Source of the DNA: M3007 sp044230315
GTDB taxonomy: Bacteria; Bacteroidota; Bacteroidia; Chitinophagales; Saprospiraceae
Direction: 5' to 3'
DNA length: 64,000 nt
Assembly: GCA_044230315.1 (NCBI GenBank)
Contig: JBGARJ010000011.1
Location: 1-64,000, forward strand
Of this stretch, positions 32,556 through 39,902 are shown one piece after another. The notes under the pieces are model-generated. The model was not told the origin of the DNA, ran no database searches, and worked only from the letters and a program-made list of their open reading frames with translations. The translations under genes were made by a program, and so were the position numbers. Numbering within the stretch: position 1 is the first letter of the stretch; the number at the start of each line of letters is the position of its first letter.

Positions 32556-34457
32556 TCAGGTCAGGCGGGAAAACCGCAACTGCGAGTCCGGGAAATCGAT
32601 CCCCATTAAAAACTGGACGAACACCCCCATTCCCGCTGCCCAAAGCACGCCGGCCCCATCCATGTCCCCTGCCGGAAGTGGCGGCGCCGGCGTCGGGATG
32701 ATTGAAACCGCGATGCCGGCCAGAACCGATACCAGGGCTGCCCACTGATACAGGCGCAGCCCACCGTAAACGGGTGTTTGCGGCTCGCCGCGATACGCCT
32801 CCTCCACAAAACGCCCCATGCCGTTGAGCATCAGGTAACTGCCGAACAACATCGATAAGGGCGCGCCCAGGCGCCACAATTGGATTTGCAGGCCGCCCAC
32901 CAGCGCCAGCCACAGCAGCGAGTACAGCGGCGTCGGGTGCAGCGGTTTGCCTTTCAGGTGGGCCAGATAACACACCCGCGAACGTGGATGAACATACCGG
33001 ATACCCACCAGCTCGTTGCCCGGGGCGCCGTGGCAACAACCGTTGACCAGGCACCGCAAACGCCCCACCCCCTGCACCCAGGGCATGAATACGGAAAAGA
33101 CGCCCAGCATTACCCAAACATTTACCTGCATGAAGTACATCACGCTGCCAGCCAGGATGATCCCCAACATGGCGCCGTAAAATCCGAACGGGCGCTTTAG
33201 TTTGTCGGACCCTTCCACCAACTGTCCCCATAAGCCGGCGCACACGGTCACGATCACCCCAAACACCACAATCGGCGCCATATAAGTCGCCCCGGCCAGC
33301 CAACCGCCGGCGAGTGCGCCGCCGCAAGCCGCCGCGCCTACGTAAAACCCGTGGTTGATCACCCGCAAAGGACCGAAACGCCACTCCCGCCACGAATTGG
33401 CGATGTGCTCGGCTACTTCGCGCAAATATTCCCACACCGCCGGATAGTAAAATGCCATGCCTACTGCAGCAAAACCGGCGGCGATATTCAGCGCCGGGTC
33501 GGCGCCGCCAAAGATCACCCCGATGGTCGCTATACCCGCCAGGAGCGGGATCACCACCCGCCAACCGGGGTACGCCTTGCGGTAGACATCGGCCGCCAGC
33601 CAGATCCAAAACCACGAAAACGATAGCAAGGCCTGCTGCCATTCCTGCCCTGCTGCATTGTTCCAACGATGCGCCAAGCCGAACGCCGGCGCCACAAAGG
33701 CGAGGTAGGCCAGCAAGCCGCCCCCTGCCAGCCCGCCCAGCATAAAATCGCGCAGTTGGTGCTGCGTGCGCGCTACCAACGGCGCCATCACAATGCCCAA
33801 CAAGGCCAGCCATACCGTTACACCGGAAAACGATAACGGCAATTGCGGCTGTTGCGACACAAAAGCGGTCCATTGAAATTCTTTACCGGCGTACAGGTGC
33901 AGGGCCGCCGCATTCAGTAAAAACCAGGGCCCCAGCACCAAAATGTACGCGCACAAGCGTTGGTACCAAACTGCCGGCATATCGGCTGCCGGCGGCAAGC
34001 CGATCCGGAACGGCTGCCGGGCACTCCCAAAGCGCCGCTCCAGGTCGGGCTGTTCATAACCCAGCACCAGGGCCGCGCAGCCCAACACGACTACCGGACT
34101 CACTACCCACCAGCCCGCCGGAGAGCCCGACAACCAGGAGGCCCCGAAACAAATAAACCCAAACCCGACATAGATCGGGTGGGGCAACCAGCGGTATACC
34201 CCCTCTGTGACAAAGTGGAGCGGGGGATAGGCGTTCATCGGCAAACCTTTGCCATAGCGCCACAGCGCATACATGCCGGCCGCCATCAATGCGCCGCCCA
34301 ATGCCAGCAGGACGGCCCCGCCGGAGGTCGATCGCCAGGCGGGTAACGCGATCAGCGCATCCAGCCGGACTGCCCACCAATAAAGCAATGCTGGAAGCAG
34401 GACCATAAAAAGCAGGCTGTAGACTATTTTTCCGCGGAGAGAAGAGGAGTCGTTCAT
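32556..34457 (-). CDS. Fusion of an ICMT/PEMT-type methyltransferase-fold domain with an Lgt-like domain
   Basis: A 633-residue polytopic protein. Residues about 10-150 resemble isoprenylcysteine/phospholipid methyltransferases: FVTEGVYRWLPHPIYVG (82-98) is the GxYRxxRHPxYxG motif, and GYEQPDLERRFG (133-144) the acidic motif that follows. A middle stretch (about 160-420) has some eight hydrophobic helices without a clear family. Residues about 420-585 resemble prolipoprotein diacylglyceryl transferase Lgt: GRLRCLVNGCCHG (465-477), LHPTPLYS (506-513), GRFVEEAYRGEP (548-559) and the RLYQW segment. It is the last gene of a reverse-strand operon, 39 bp after the CrtC-like gene. A role in lipid or isoprenoid modification is inferred. 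Confidence 0.75.
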   Translation of the reverse strand: MNDSSSLRGKIVYSLLFMVLLPALLYWWAVRLDALIALPAWRSTSGGAVLLALGGALMAAGMYALWRYGKGLPMNAYPPLHFVTEGVYRWLPHPIYVGFGFICFGASWLSGSPAGWWVVSPVVVLGCAALVLGYEQPDLERRFGSARQPFRIGLPPAADMPAVWYQRLCAYILVLGPWFLLNAAALHLYAGKEFQWTAFVSQQPQLPLSFSGVTVWLALLGIVMAPLVARTQHQLRDFMLGGLAGGGLLAYLAFVAPAFGLAHRWNNAAGQEWQQALLSFSWFWIWLAADVYRKAYPGWRVVIPLLAGIATIGVIFGGADPALNIAAGFAAVGMAFYYPAVWEYLREVAEHIANSWREWRFGPLRVINHGFYVGAAACGGALAGGWLAGATYMAPIVVFGVIVTVCAGLWGQLVEGSDKLKRPFGFYGAMLGIILAGSVMYFMQVNVWVMLGVFSVFMPWVQGVGRLRCLVNGCCHGAPGNELVGIRYVHPRSRVCYLAHLKGKPLHPTPLYSLLWLALVGGLQIQLWRLGAPLSMLFGSYLMLNGMGRFVEEAYRGEPQTPVYGGLRLYQWAALVSVLAGIAVSIIPTPAPPLPAGDMDGAGVLWAAGMGVFVQFLMGIDFPDSQLRFSRLT

Positions 34458-34496
34458 CGGTAGAAGCAGATTTTTGAAACATGTTCTTAATGGCCC

Positions 34497-35303
34497 TCAA
34501 AGGTTTACGCATTCATGGATCACCCAGCCCCTTCGTCGCTCTTGCCCATTTTCAACAAGGACGCCGGCGCTGCGCCATTTCCATTCTTCCGCCTTTAAAA
34601 ACCGAAACGGCGTAAAGCGCTGAAAACCAGGCAACAACCGCACCAGTGGGCGCATCACCTCCAGGATCTTGGCTTTCTGTTCGATTATGGCGGATTGTTC
34701 GAGCCGGAGCTCGCGGTGTTGGCCGGGCCATTGAATAGTGCGGTCCGACACCGCGGCGTGTTCCACCCGGTTTTGGCCTTCGAACACCCAGCACCGGGTG
34801 GGCGTCCCCCGCCATTCGATCCACACCAGCGGGGCCTCGGGATTGGCAAAACGCCCCCACCGCAGCTCGTCGATACCCAGTTGCCAGGGCGGAACGGTCA
34901 TTTCAAGGTGCTCCACGTAGCCCCAGCCTTCCAGATCGGGCTCGCCTGCCATCCGGATGCGGCAACGCGCCGCGGGCATGTGGCAGTGCCAGTCGAGGTA
35001 CCCTTCCGGGCCCTCGTGCAAGCGGTGCTCCAGGGCCGGCGCCCGGCTTTCCCACTGGCCCGAAATCCCCAGGGCCGCATCTTGCCAGCGCAGTTGTCCG
35101 TCAGGGCTCCACTGCGGACCCGTCCCTTGCCGAAAACGGCTGGCCGATTGCGCTGCCCCTGCTGCATTCAAATACAGAAAACCCGTATAAGGCGCCGTCA
35201 GGCCTTTCCATTGCAGGTGCGCCGAATAGCCAATCCATGCCCGCCCGTCGTCCGAAACGCCGTCGAAATACCATTTTGATAGAAAAAAAGGCGTTTTGTG
35301 CAT
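34497..35303 (-). CDS. CrtC/AttH-like lipocalin-fold protein (carotenoid 1,2-hydratase-like)
   Basis: A 268-residue protein without signal peptide. The opening KWYFDGVSDDGRAWIGYSA resembles the start of carotenoid 1,2-hydratase (CrtC) and AttH-domain proteins (W-Y-x-D-x-x-S-D-D-G). Later segments with many Trp (GHIDWHC-like YLDWHCHMPAARC, then GWGYVEHLEM) fit the same double-lipocalin fold. CrtC adds water to a carotene end group; whether this protein is an enzyme or a lipid-binding relative is not clear. It starts 13 bp after the stop of the squalene/phytoene-synthase-like gene, which supports an isoprenoid role. Confidence 0.65.
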   Translation of the reverse strand: MHKTPFFLSKWYFDGVSDDGRAWIGYSAHLQWKGLTAPYTGFLYLNAAGAAQSASRFRQGTGPQWSPDGQLRWQDAALGISGQWESRAPALEHRLHEGPEGYLDWHCHMPAARCRIRMAGEPDLEGWGYVEHLEMTVPPWQLGIDELRWGRFANPEAPLVWIEWRGTPTRCWVFEGQNRVEHAAVSDRTIQWPGQHRELRLEQSAIIEQKAKILEVMRPLVRLLPGFQRFTPFRFLKAEEWKWRSAGVLVENGQERRRGWVIHECVNL

Positions 35304-35316
35304 GGTGGCGAAGGGC

Positions 35317-36156
35317 TCAGGTTTCCTTCAAAACCAGGTTAAAGTACCGCCGGGCCGGATTGGCGTACACCAGCCGGAAGGTCCAGCGGGTGGAGCGGCG
35401 GAAATGCCCGCACGGCAGGTTCATCTCATGTTGGCGGAGCAGGGCGAGCCCGCGCGTGGCCTGGAGGCGGCGCCAATGCCGCAGGCCCGGGTGCCGGGGC
35501 TGGAGCAGATCGGCCGCGCACAGGCAGAGGGCCGAGAGGTCTTCCGCCGGGATGTTGATGAACCCCTGCCGGAGATCGTCCTGCAGGTCGCGCAGGTCGT
35601 AGAAAAAGCGGCTGGCCATGCCGAGGGGTTCCAGGAGGGTATATTTTTCGGGGTCTTCGGCAAATACCCGCAGCGTAGCCCGTACCGTACCGCGGATGTC
35701 GAGTTGGTGGTAATGCGCCATCAATTCCTCCCTTGGGAATACCTGGTTTTTGCCCCGGCGCCGTGCATCGAACAACAACGACCGGAGGATATCGGCCGTT
35801 TCGGTGCGGAACGTTTCGCCGAATGAACCGGCCAATTGAAAACAATAGACCATCAGCTGCTCCACCGAATCAGCGGGGTGCTCCGGATGATCGGCAAAAG
35901 CGATCTTTTTGAGCAAATAGTCTTCAGCATCGCGGTATTGGCCCGGCAGGGCAGCGTCGCCGTCCACCACATCGTCCACATACCGCATAAGGGAATAATA
36001 CGATTCCAGAAAATCGGCCCGCGCCGGGGTGGCGGAAATGAGGCGGAACAAATGCAGGTAACGCAGAAACCAGCGGTATTTCGGGCCGCGTGTCTCCAGC
36101 ACATGTTCAAAAATCTGCTGCCGCAGCAGCACCGGGTCGACCGTGGCGGTGCCCAT
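35317..36156 (-). CDS. Squalene/phytoene synthase family enzyme
   Basis: A 279-residue protein from the ATG at 36156 (MGTATVDPV); a GTG ten codons upstream is possible. The two Asp-rich motifs of head-to-head prenyl transferases are present: YYSLMRYVDDVVDGD (D61, D62, D65) and FFYDLRDLQDDLRQG (D187 to D194). The family condenses two C15 or C20 isoprenyl diphosphates to squalene, phytoene or presqualene-type products. The C-terminal third (TRGLALLRQHEMNLP) is typical of bacterial HpnC/HpnD/CrtB relatives but does not tell them apart. It leads the reverse operon with the CrtC-like and ICMT-Lgt genes; no desaturase or cyclase is nearby. Confidence 0.85.
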   Translation of the reverse strand: MGTATVDPVLLRQQIFEHVLETRGPKYRWFLRYLHLFRLISATPARADFLESYYSLMRYVDDVVDGDAALPGQYRDAEDYLLKKIAFADHPEHPADSVEQLMVYCFQLAGSFGETFRTETADILRSLLFDARRRGKNQVFPREELMAHYHQLDIRGTVRATLRVFAEDPEKYTLLEPLGMASRFFYDLRDLQDDLRQGFINIPAEDLSALCLCAADLLQPRHPGLRHWRRLQATRGLALLRQHEMNLPCGHFRRSTRWTFRLVYANPARRYFNLVLKET

Positions 36157-36296
36157 GGAAATTTTTCGATAAATATAGGCCCCCACCGCCCTACTGCCGG
36201 CTGATTGTGATCAGTGCCCGGTGTGACGCTACCCGCCGTTCCGGCCCGTTTTGGAACATGTTCAGAACCGGGTGATGGAATACCAACACGGTCTGG

Positions 36297-37718
36297 TTAA
36301 CATTCGACCAATCCCACCGAAAATTGCACCGCCAATCCACCGTCGGCGGTTTCCTTGTACTTGTGGTGCATATCGTCGGCCGTTTCTTTCATGGTTTTGA
36401 TCACGGCATCGAGGCTGACCTTGGCTTTGGCCGGGTCGCTTTCGAGCGCGATCTGGGCGGCTGTGATGGCCTTGATGGCGCCCATGGTATTGCGCTCGAT
36501 ACAGGGCACTTGCACAAGTCCGGCGATCGGGTCGCAGGTCATGCCCAGGTGGTGCTCCATGGCGATCTCGGCCGCCATCATCGCTTGGCCGGGTGAGCCG
36601 CCGAGGCATTCGGTGAGGGCGCCGGCAGCCATGGCGGAGGAGACGCCGATTTCAGCCTGGCAACCGCCCATGGCGGCGGAGATAGTGGCGCCTTTTTTGA
36701 ACAGGCTGCCAAATTCGCCCGCGGTGAGCAGAAAGCGCACTACATCGTCGTCGCCGCGAAACTCGGGGCAAAAACAGGCGAAATACATCAATACTGCGGG
36801 AATCACGCCGGCAGCGCCGTTGGTTGGCGCGGTGACCACCCGGCTGAACGCCGCGTTTTCCTCGTTGACCGCCAGCGCGAAGCAACTGACCCACTTGAGG
36901 ATATGCTGAAAGGCGTGGCTGTCTTGCCGGATCTGATCGACCCATTCGTCGAGGCTGTTGTACGGCCGGCCGGCCAGCAGGCGGGTGCTGAGCGGGTGGG
37001 CGCGGCGGGCTACCTGGAGGCCGCCGGGTAGCACGCCGTCGGTGTGGCAGCCGTTGTACACGCATTGCCGCATGACCTGCCAGATGTCGAGCAGGCCGCT
37101 GCGGATATCGTCGGGGAAACGCCAGGTGCGTTCGTTTTGGAACACGATCTCGGAGATGCTTTTGCCCTCTTCGCGGCACCAGCGGGCCAGGTCGGCGCCC
37201 CGGTCGATGGGGAACGGCAGGGTGACCGTAGCGGCCATGTTTTCTTCGCCTTCTTTCACCACAAAACCCCCGCCAACGGAGAAATACGTTTGGCTGATGC
37301 CGGCGCCGTTGCGGAAAAAGGCCCGGAACGTGAGGCCGTTGGCATGGTAGGGGAGCGTTTCGTTGAACAGGAAAATGACGTCCTGTTCGGGGTCGAAGAG
37401 GAGGTTTTTGGCGCCGCCCAGGCAAATCGTTTTCGTTTGCCGGATGTGTTCGAGGGTGGGGTTCACGCGATCAACGGGGATAGTGACCGGATCGTCGCCG
37501 TTGAGGCCGAGGATCACAGCCAGGTCGGTGCCGTGGCCTTTGCCGGTTTTGGCCAGCGACCCGTACAGGTCGACCTGCACGGCTTCCACGTGGTCGAAAT
37601 TGCCGTTGCGCCCGATCTCCCGCAGAAACCGCTGGGCGGCGCGCCAAGGCCCCATGGTATGCGAACTGGAGGGCCCGATGCCAATTTTGAAAATATCGAA
37701 AACGCTGATTCTTTCCAT
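36297..37718 (-). CDS. sdaA: L-serine ammonia-lyase, iron-sulfur type
   Basis: A 473-residue single-chain enzyme. It opens with ISVFDIFKIGIGPSSSHTMGPWRAA, the signature of SdaA beta domains, and the alpha domain contains GGCQAEIGVSSAMAAGALTE and MTCDPIAGLVQVPCIERN, whose Cys residues, with the Cys near CFCPEFRG, can hold the [4Fe-4S] cluster. The enzyme deaminates L-serine to pyruvate and ammonia in the cytoplasm. Length agrees with the family (about 455-470). It is separated by 140 bp from the squalene-synthase-like gene downstream and by a palindromic element from the gene upstream. Confidence 0.95.
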   Translation of the reverse strand: MERISVFDIFKIGIGPSSSHTMGPWRAAQRFLREIGRNGNFDHVEAVQVDLYGSLAKTGKGHGTDLAVILGLNGDDPVTIPVDRVNPTLEHIRQTKTICLGGAKNLLFDPEQDVIFLFNETLPYHANGLTFRAFFRNGAGISQTYFSVGGGFVVKEGEENMAATVTLPFPIDRGADLARWCREEGKSISEIVFQNERTWRFPDDIRSGLLDIWQVMRQCVYNGCHTDGVLPGGLQVARRAHPLSTRLLAGRPYNSLDEWVDQIRQDSHAFQHILKWVSCFALAVNEENAAFSRVVTAPTNGAAGVIPAVLMYFACFCPEFRGDDDVVRFLLTAGEFGSLFKKGATISAAMGGCQAEIGVSSAMAAGALTECLGGSPGQAMMAAEIAMEHHLGMTCDPIAGLVQVPCIERNTMGAIKAITAAQIALESDPAKAKVSLDAVIKTMKETADDMHHKYKETADGGLAVQFSVGLVEC

Positions 37719-37759
37719 GCTGCTGCGAAAAAGATCCGCATGCCAGTACCCCTTCCGGG

Positions 37760-37827
37760 ATCAAAATCAGTGGAAACCCGTGCACACAGTCGCCATCGGC
37801 GACCGGACGGATTTCCACTGATCTGAT
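37760..37827. repeat. Imperfect palindromic element between sdaA and a membrane-protein gene
   Basis: ATCAAAATCAGTGGAAACCCGT at 37760-37781 and ACGGATTTCCACTGATCTGAT at 37807-37827 are imperfect reverse complements sharing the core CAGTGGAAA/TTTCCACTG. Both strands read as similar peptides (DQNQWKPV / KSDQWKSV), as expected for a palindromic repeat unit. It may act in termination or mRNA stability, or be a dispersed repeat. Confidence 0.55.
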
Positions 37828-37879
37828 TTCGACAAGGGTAGATCTGCGCGGGTGGCCAAAGGTGCGAAAAAGTACGGAT

Positions 37880-38542
37880 TCACACGCGCAGCTTTTTCAC
37901 CAAAAACCAGCCTGTAATGAGTCCTACAGTCAGGCCCATGAGCAACCCGGATACCACGCCGGACAAGACCAGCACCCAGATCGGTTCGCCGCCCTTTTCC
38001 CAGGATGCACCGAGGTACACCCACCACAGCCCGGCGCCCCAGGCGAGGCTGTTGGCCACGATCCATCGGTTGGAGCCGGTCACATGGCGCCGCAACACGC
38101 GTTGCTGGGCCAGCCCGAAGATGGCGCCGAAAAATAACCCCATCGCAACCGCCGCCAGGGCGATCAGGATCATCGGAGGCTCGGTCGCCGGTTCTGCAGG
38201 CGCCGGTTGCCCGGCCAGGAGCGTAGATGGCAGCATGCCCAAAAACCAGCCGGTTACGGCCACGGCTATGGTGGCCCATATCCAGGTTGGGCGCGACAGT
38301 TCGGGGATTTTTTCTTGCAATACCTTCGACTGAAAAGCACCCACCAACCATCCTTCCGCCGCGCCGGCCAGCAGCATGGCTGCCAGTACAACCACTTTTT
38401 CGGACCAGCGTTCCGGTTCTCCAATCCAGTATAAGGTAAGCCCTGCAACCAAACCGGCAAGGCCGATGCCGCCGAATTCTGCCAGGCTGCAAGCCAGCGT
38501 CCAGCGGCGGAAGAATGCGTTGTTTTGCCAAAGTGTGTTCAT
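37880..38542 (-). CDS. Polytopic membrane protein of unknown function
   Basis: A 220-residue protein from the ATG at 38542 (MNTLWQNNAF); a TTG eight codons upstream gives a longer form. Six hydrophobic helices are visible. The layout looks like two similar halves: each has a Gly-rich helix with a GAFQSKVL-like or GLAQQRVL-like segment (AEGWLVGAFQSKVLQ and FGAIFGLAQQRVLRR), suggesting an internal duplication. I know no function for it. It stands alone between palindromic DNA and the YtfJ-like gene. Confidence 0.65.
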   Translation of the reverse strand: MNTLWQNNAFFRRWTLACSLAEFGGIGLAGLVAGLTLYWIGEPERWSEKVVVLAAMLLAGAAEGWLVGAFQSKVLQEKIPELSRPTWIWATIAVAVTGWFLGMLPSTLLAGQPAPAEPATEPPMILIALAAVAMGLFFGAIFGLAQQRVLRRHVTGSNRWIVANSLAWGAGLWWVYLGASWEKGGEPIWVLVLSGVVSGLLMGLTVGLITGWFLVKKLRV

Positions 38543-38741
38543 GGTGTGTGCGATACCAAATGACACGCCGTTCCACTGACTTGGGCACTTAATTTTTGAG
38601 AGTTTGAATATTTCTTTTTGACTAATACCTCATTGCTCCCTGGTCATGGAGCGCTTGCTACACTCCTCCGTTGCGTCTAGTCTCAATCCAAAAGAGCCTG
38701 CTCAAACTATCCAAAACTTGGTGCCCAAGCCATTGGGCGCC

Positions 38742-39116
38742 TTACACGGCGGCTTCTTTTTTGCCGGCAGGTTGGTTTTGCAGGAATTTTTCAATCAGAT
38801 CGGGCACTTTTTCAAAAGCGGCCGACAGACCTTTGCTGTGGTGGGCCTGGATGAACGTTATTTCAGATCCGCGGGCTACCAGGAAGCCGATAGGCTGCAC
38901 GCCCACACCGGCGCCGGCGCCGCTCCCTTCGCCGCGGCCCATTTTCGCATCGCCGCCCTCGCCGCCGCCATAGCCGAAGCCCAGGCCAACGCGGATGACC
39001 GGTACGCAGATGAATTCGCCGAGTTTAAATTCTTTGCCGACGACCGTTTCCGTTTTGGCTTCGCCTTGCAGAAATTCGGTGACCCGGGTGAGCACATCAT
39101 CAAAATTTGTTTTCAT
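38742..39116 (-). CDS. YtfJ/GerW-family protein
   Basis: A 124-residue protein from the ATG at 39116 (MKTNFDDVLTRV). It matches the GerW/YtfJ family: an N-terminal GEAKTETVVGKEFKLGEFICVPV segment, a Gly-rich middle (GFGYGGGEGG, GSGAGAGVGVQPIGFLV) and a conserved end (ITFIQAHHSKG). In Bacillus the family takes part in spore germination, but members are widespread in non-spore-formers, where the role is unknown. It follows the DUF2953-like gene by 5 bp on the same strand, the same order as ytfI-ytfJ of Bacillus. Confidence 0.88.
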   Translation of the reverse strand: MKTNFDDVLTRVTEFLQGEAKTETVVGKEFKLGEFICVPVIRVGLGFGYGGGEGGDAKMGRGEGSGAGAGVGVQPIGFLVARGSEITFIQAHHSKGLSAAFEKVPDLIEKFLQNQPAGKKEAAV

Positions 39117-39121
39117 GATAT

Positions 39122-39655
39122 CTAACGTTTGGTGGTGAAAGTTTGCAGAACGGCCCAGAGGATGCGCCCCAGCCGGTTTTCCACGATAAGCGCCAGTTCG
39201 CGCTGGCCGGTAAAGTTGATCCGGATGGAGACCACCCCCCTCGTACTCAACAAATGCGCGAGGGGGAATACCCGGGCGTTCCAGATGAAATCGTCGCTGT
39301 CCCATAAGACCTGGCAGCGTTTTATTTTAAAACTGCGCAGCACATTGCGACCCAGCCGCCACATCGTGCGGGGCGCTATTTTCTTGCGGCGCGCCGGTCG
39401 GGCCGGCTTTGGCTTGGGTTGAACAGGCGCTTGATCCGGCGCCGGGCGGTTGGCGAGGTAAAAGGTGCGTTGAAAGAATGGCGCCTGTAACCGCAAGGCG
39501 TCGAGCGCTTCCTCGGGCAGCCACTGCACGGCGCAGAGATGCCGCCATTCCAGGCGAAAAACACCTTGCTCGCTGTCAATTTCGAGGCGCAGCGGCGTCC
39601 AGAATAACCACAACACCCCGGCTGCAAAAACCGTCAGGAGAATCCAACCTACCAT
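39122..39655 (-). CDS. DUF2953-like (YtfI-type) protein
   Basis: A 177-residue protein with one N-terminal membrane helix (residues 3-19), a short domain, a Lys/Pro/Arg-rich linker (VQPKPKPARPARRKK, about 80-94) and a C-terminal domain ending SIRINFTGQRELALIVENRLGRI. Its size, single anchor and basic linker, and above all its position 5 bp upstream of a YtfJ-family gene, suggest the DUF2953/YtfI family that partners YtfJ in Bacillus. The sequence match alone is weak. Confidence 0.6.
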   Translation of the reverse strand: MVGWILLTVFAAGVLWLFWTPLRLEIDSEQGVFRLEWRHLCAVQWLPEEALDALRLQAPFFQRTFYLANRPAPDQAPVQPKPKPARPARRKKIAPRTMWRLGRNVLRSFKIKRCQVLWDSDDFIWNARVFPLAHLLSTRGVVSIRINFTGQRELALIVENRLGRILWAVLQTFTTKR

Positions 39656-39902
39656 TTTGGCTGGCGTATTTAGGGAGGCAAGCTGTGGTAGGTTGCCGGA
39701 AATTTGCGTTGACAGTTGTCAGTGTTTGCGTTGATTCATGCCCCGGCATTTGGCTAACTCCTGCTAAAAACCGTATTCGGGTTTGGTTGAGCCATCCTTT
39801 CTGCGCGAAATTTGTTCAGGATTGGCAAAACGTTCCCGGCCGGGCAACCACCCCGGCCTGTGGTGCGCCATCCGACCAAACTTACCCAACCTGGCTTTTA
39901 CG

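Noticed and set aside
32497..33873. 458-codon reverse frame overlapping the ICMT-Lgt fusion
   Set aside because: It is in another frame of the same strand, with Arg/Gly-rich sequence and no domain. The longer frame has matching family motifs.
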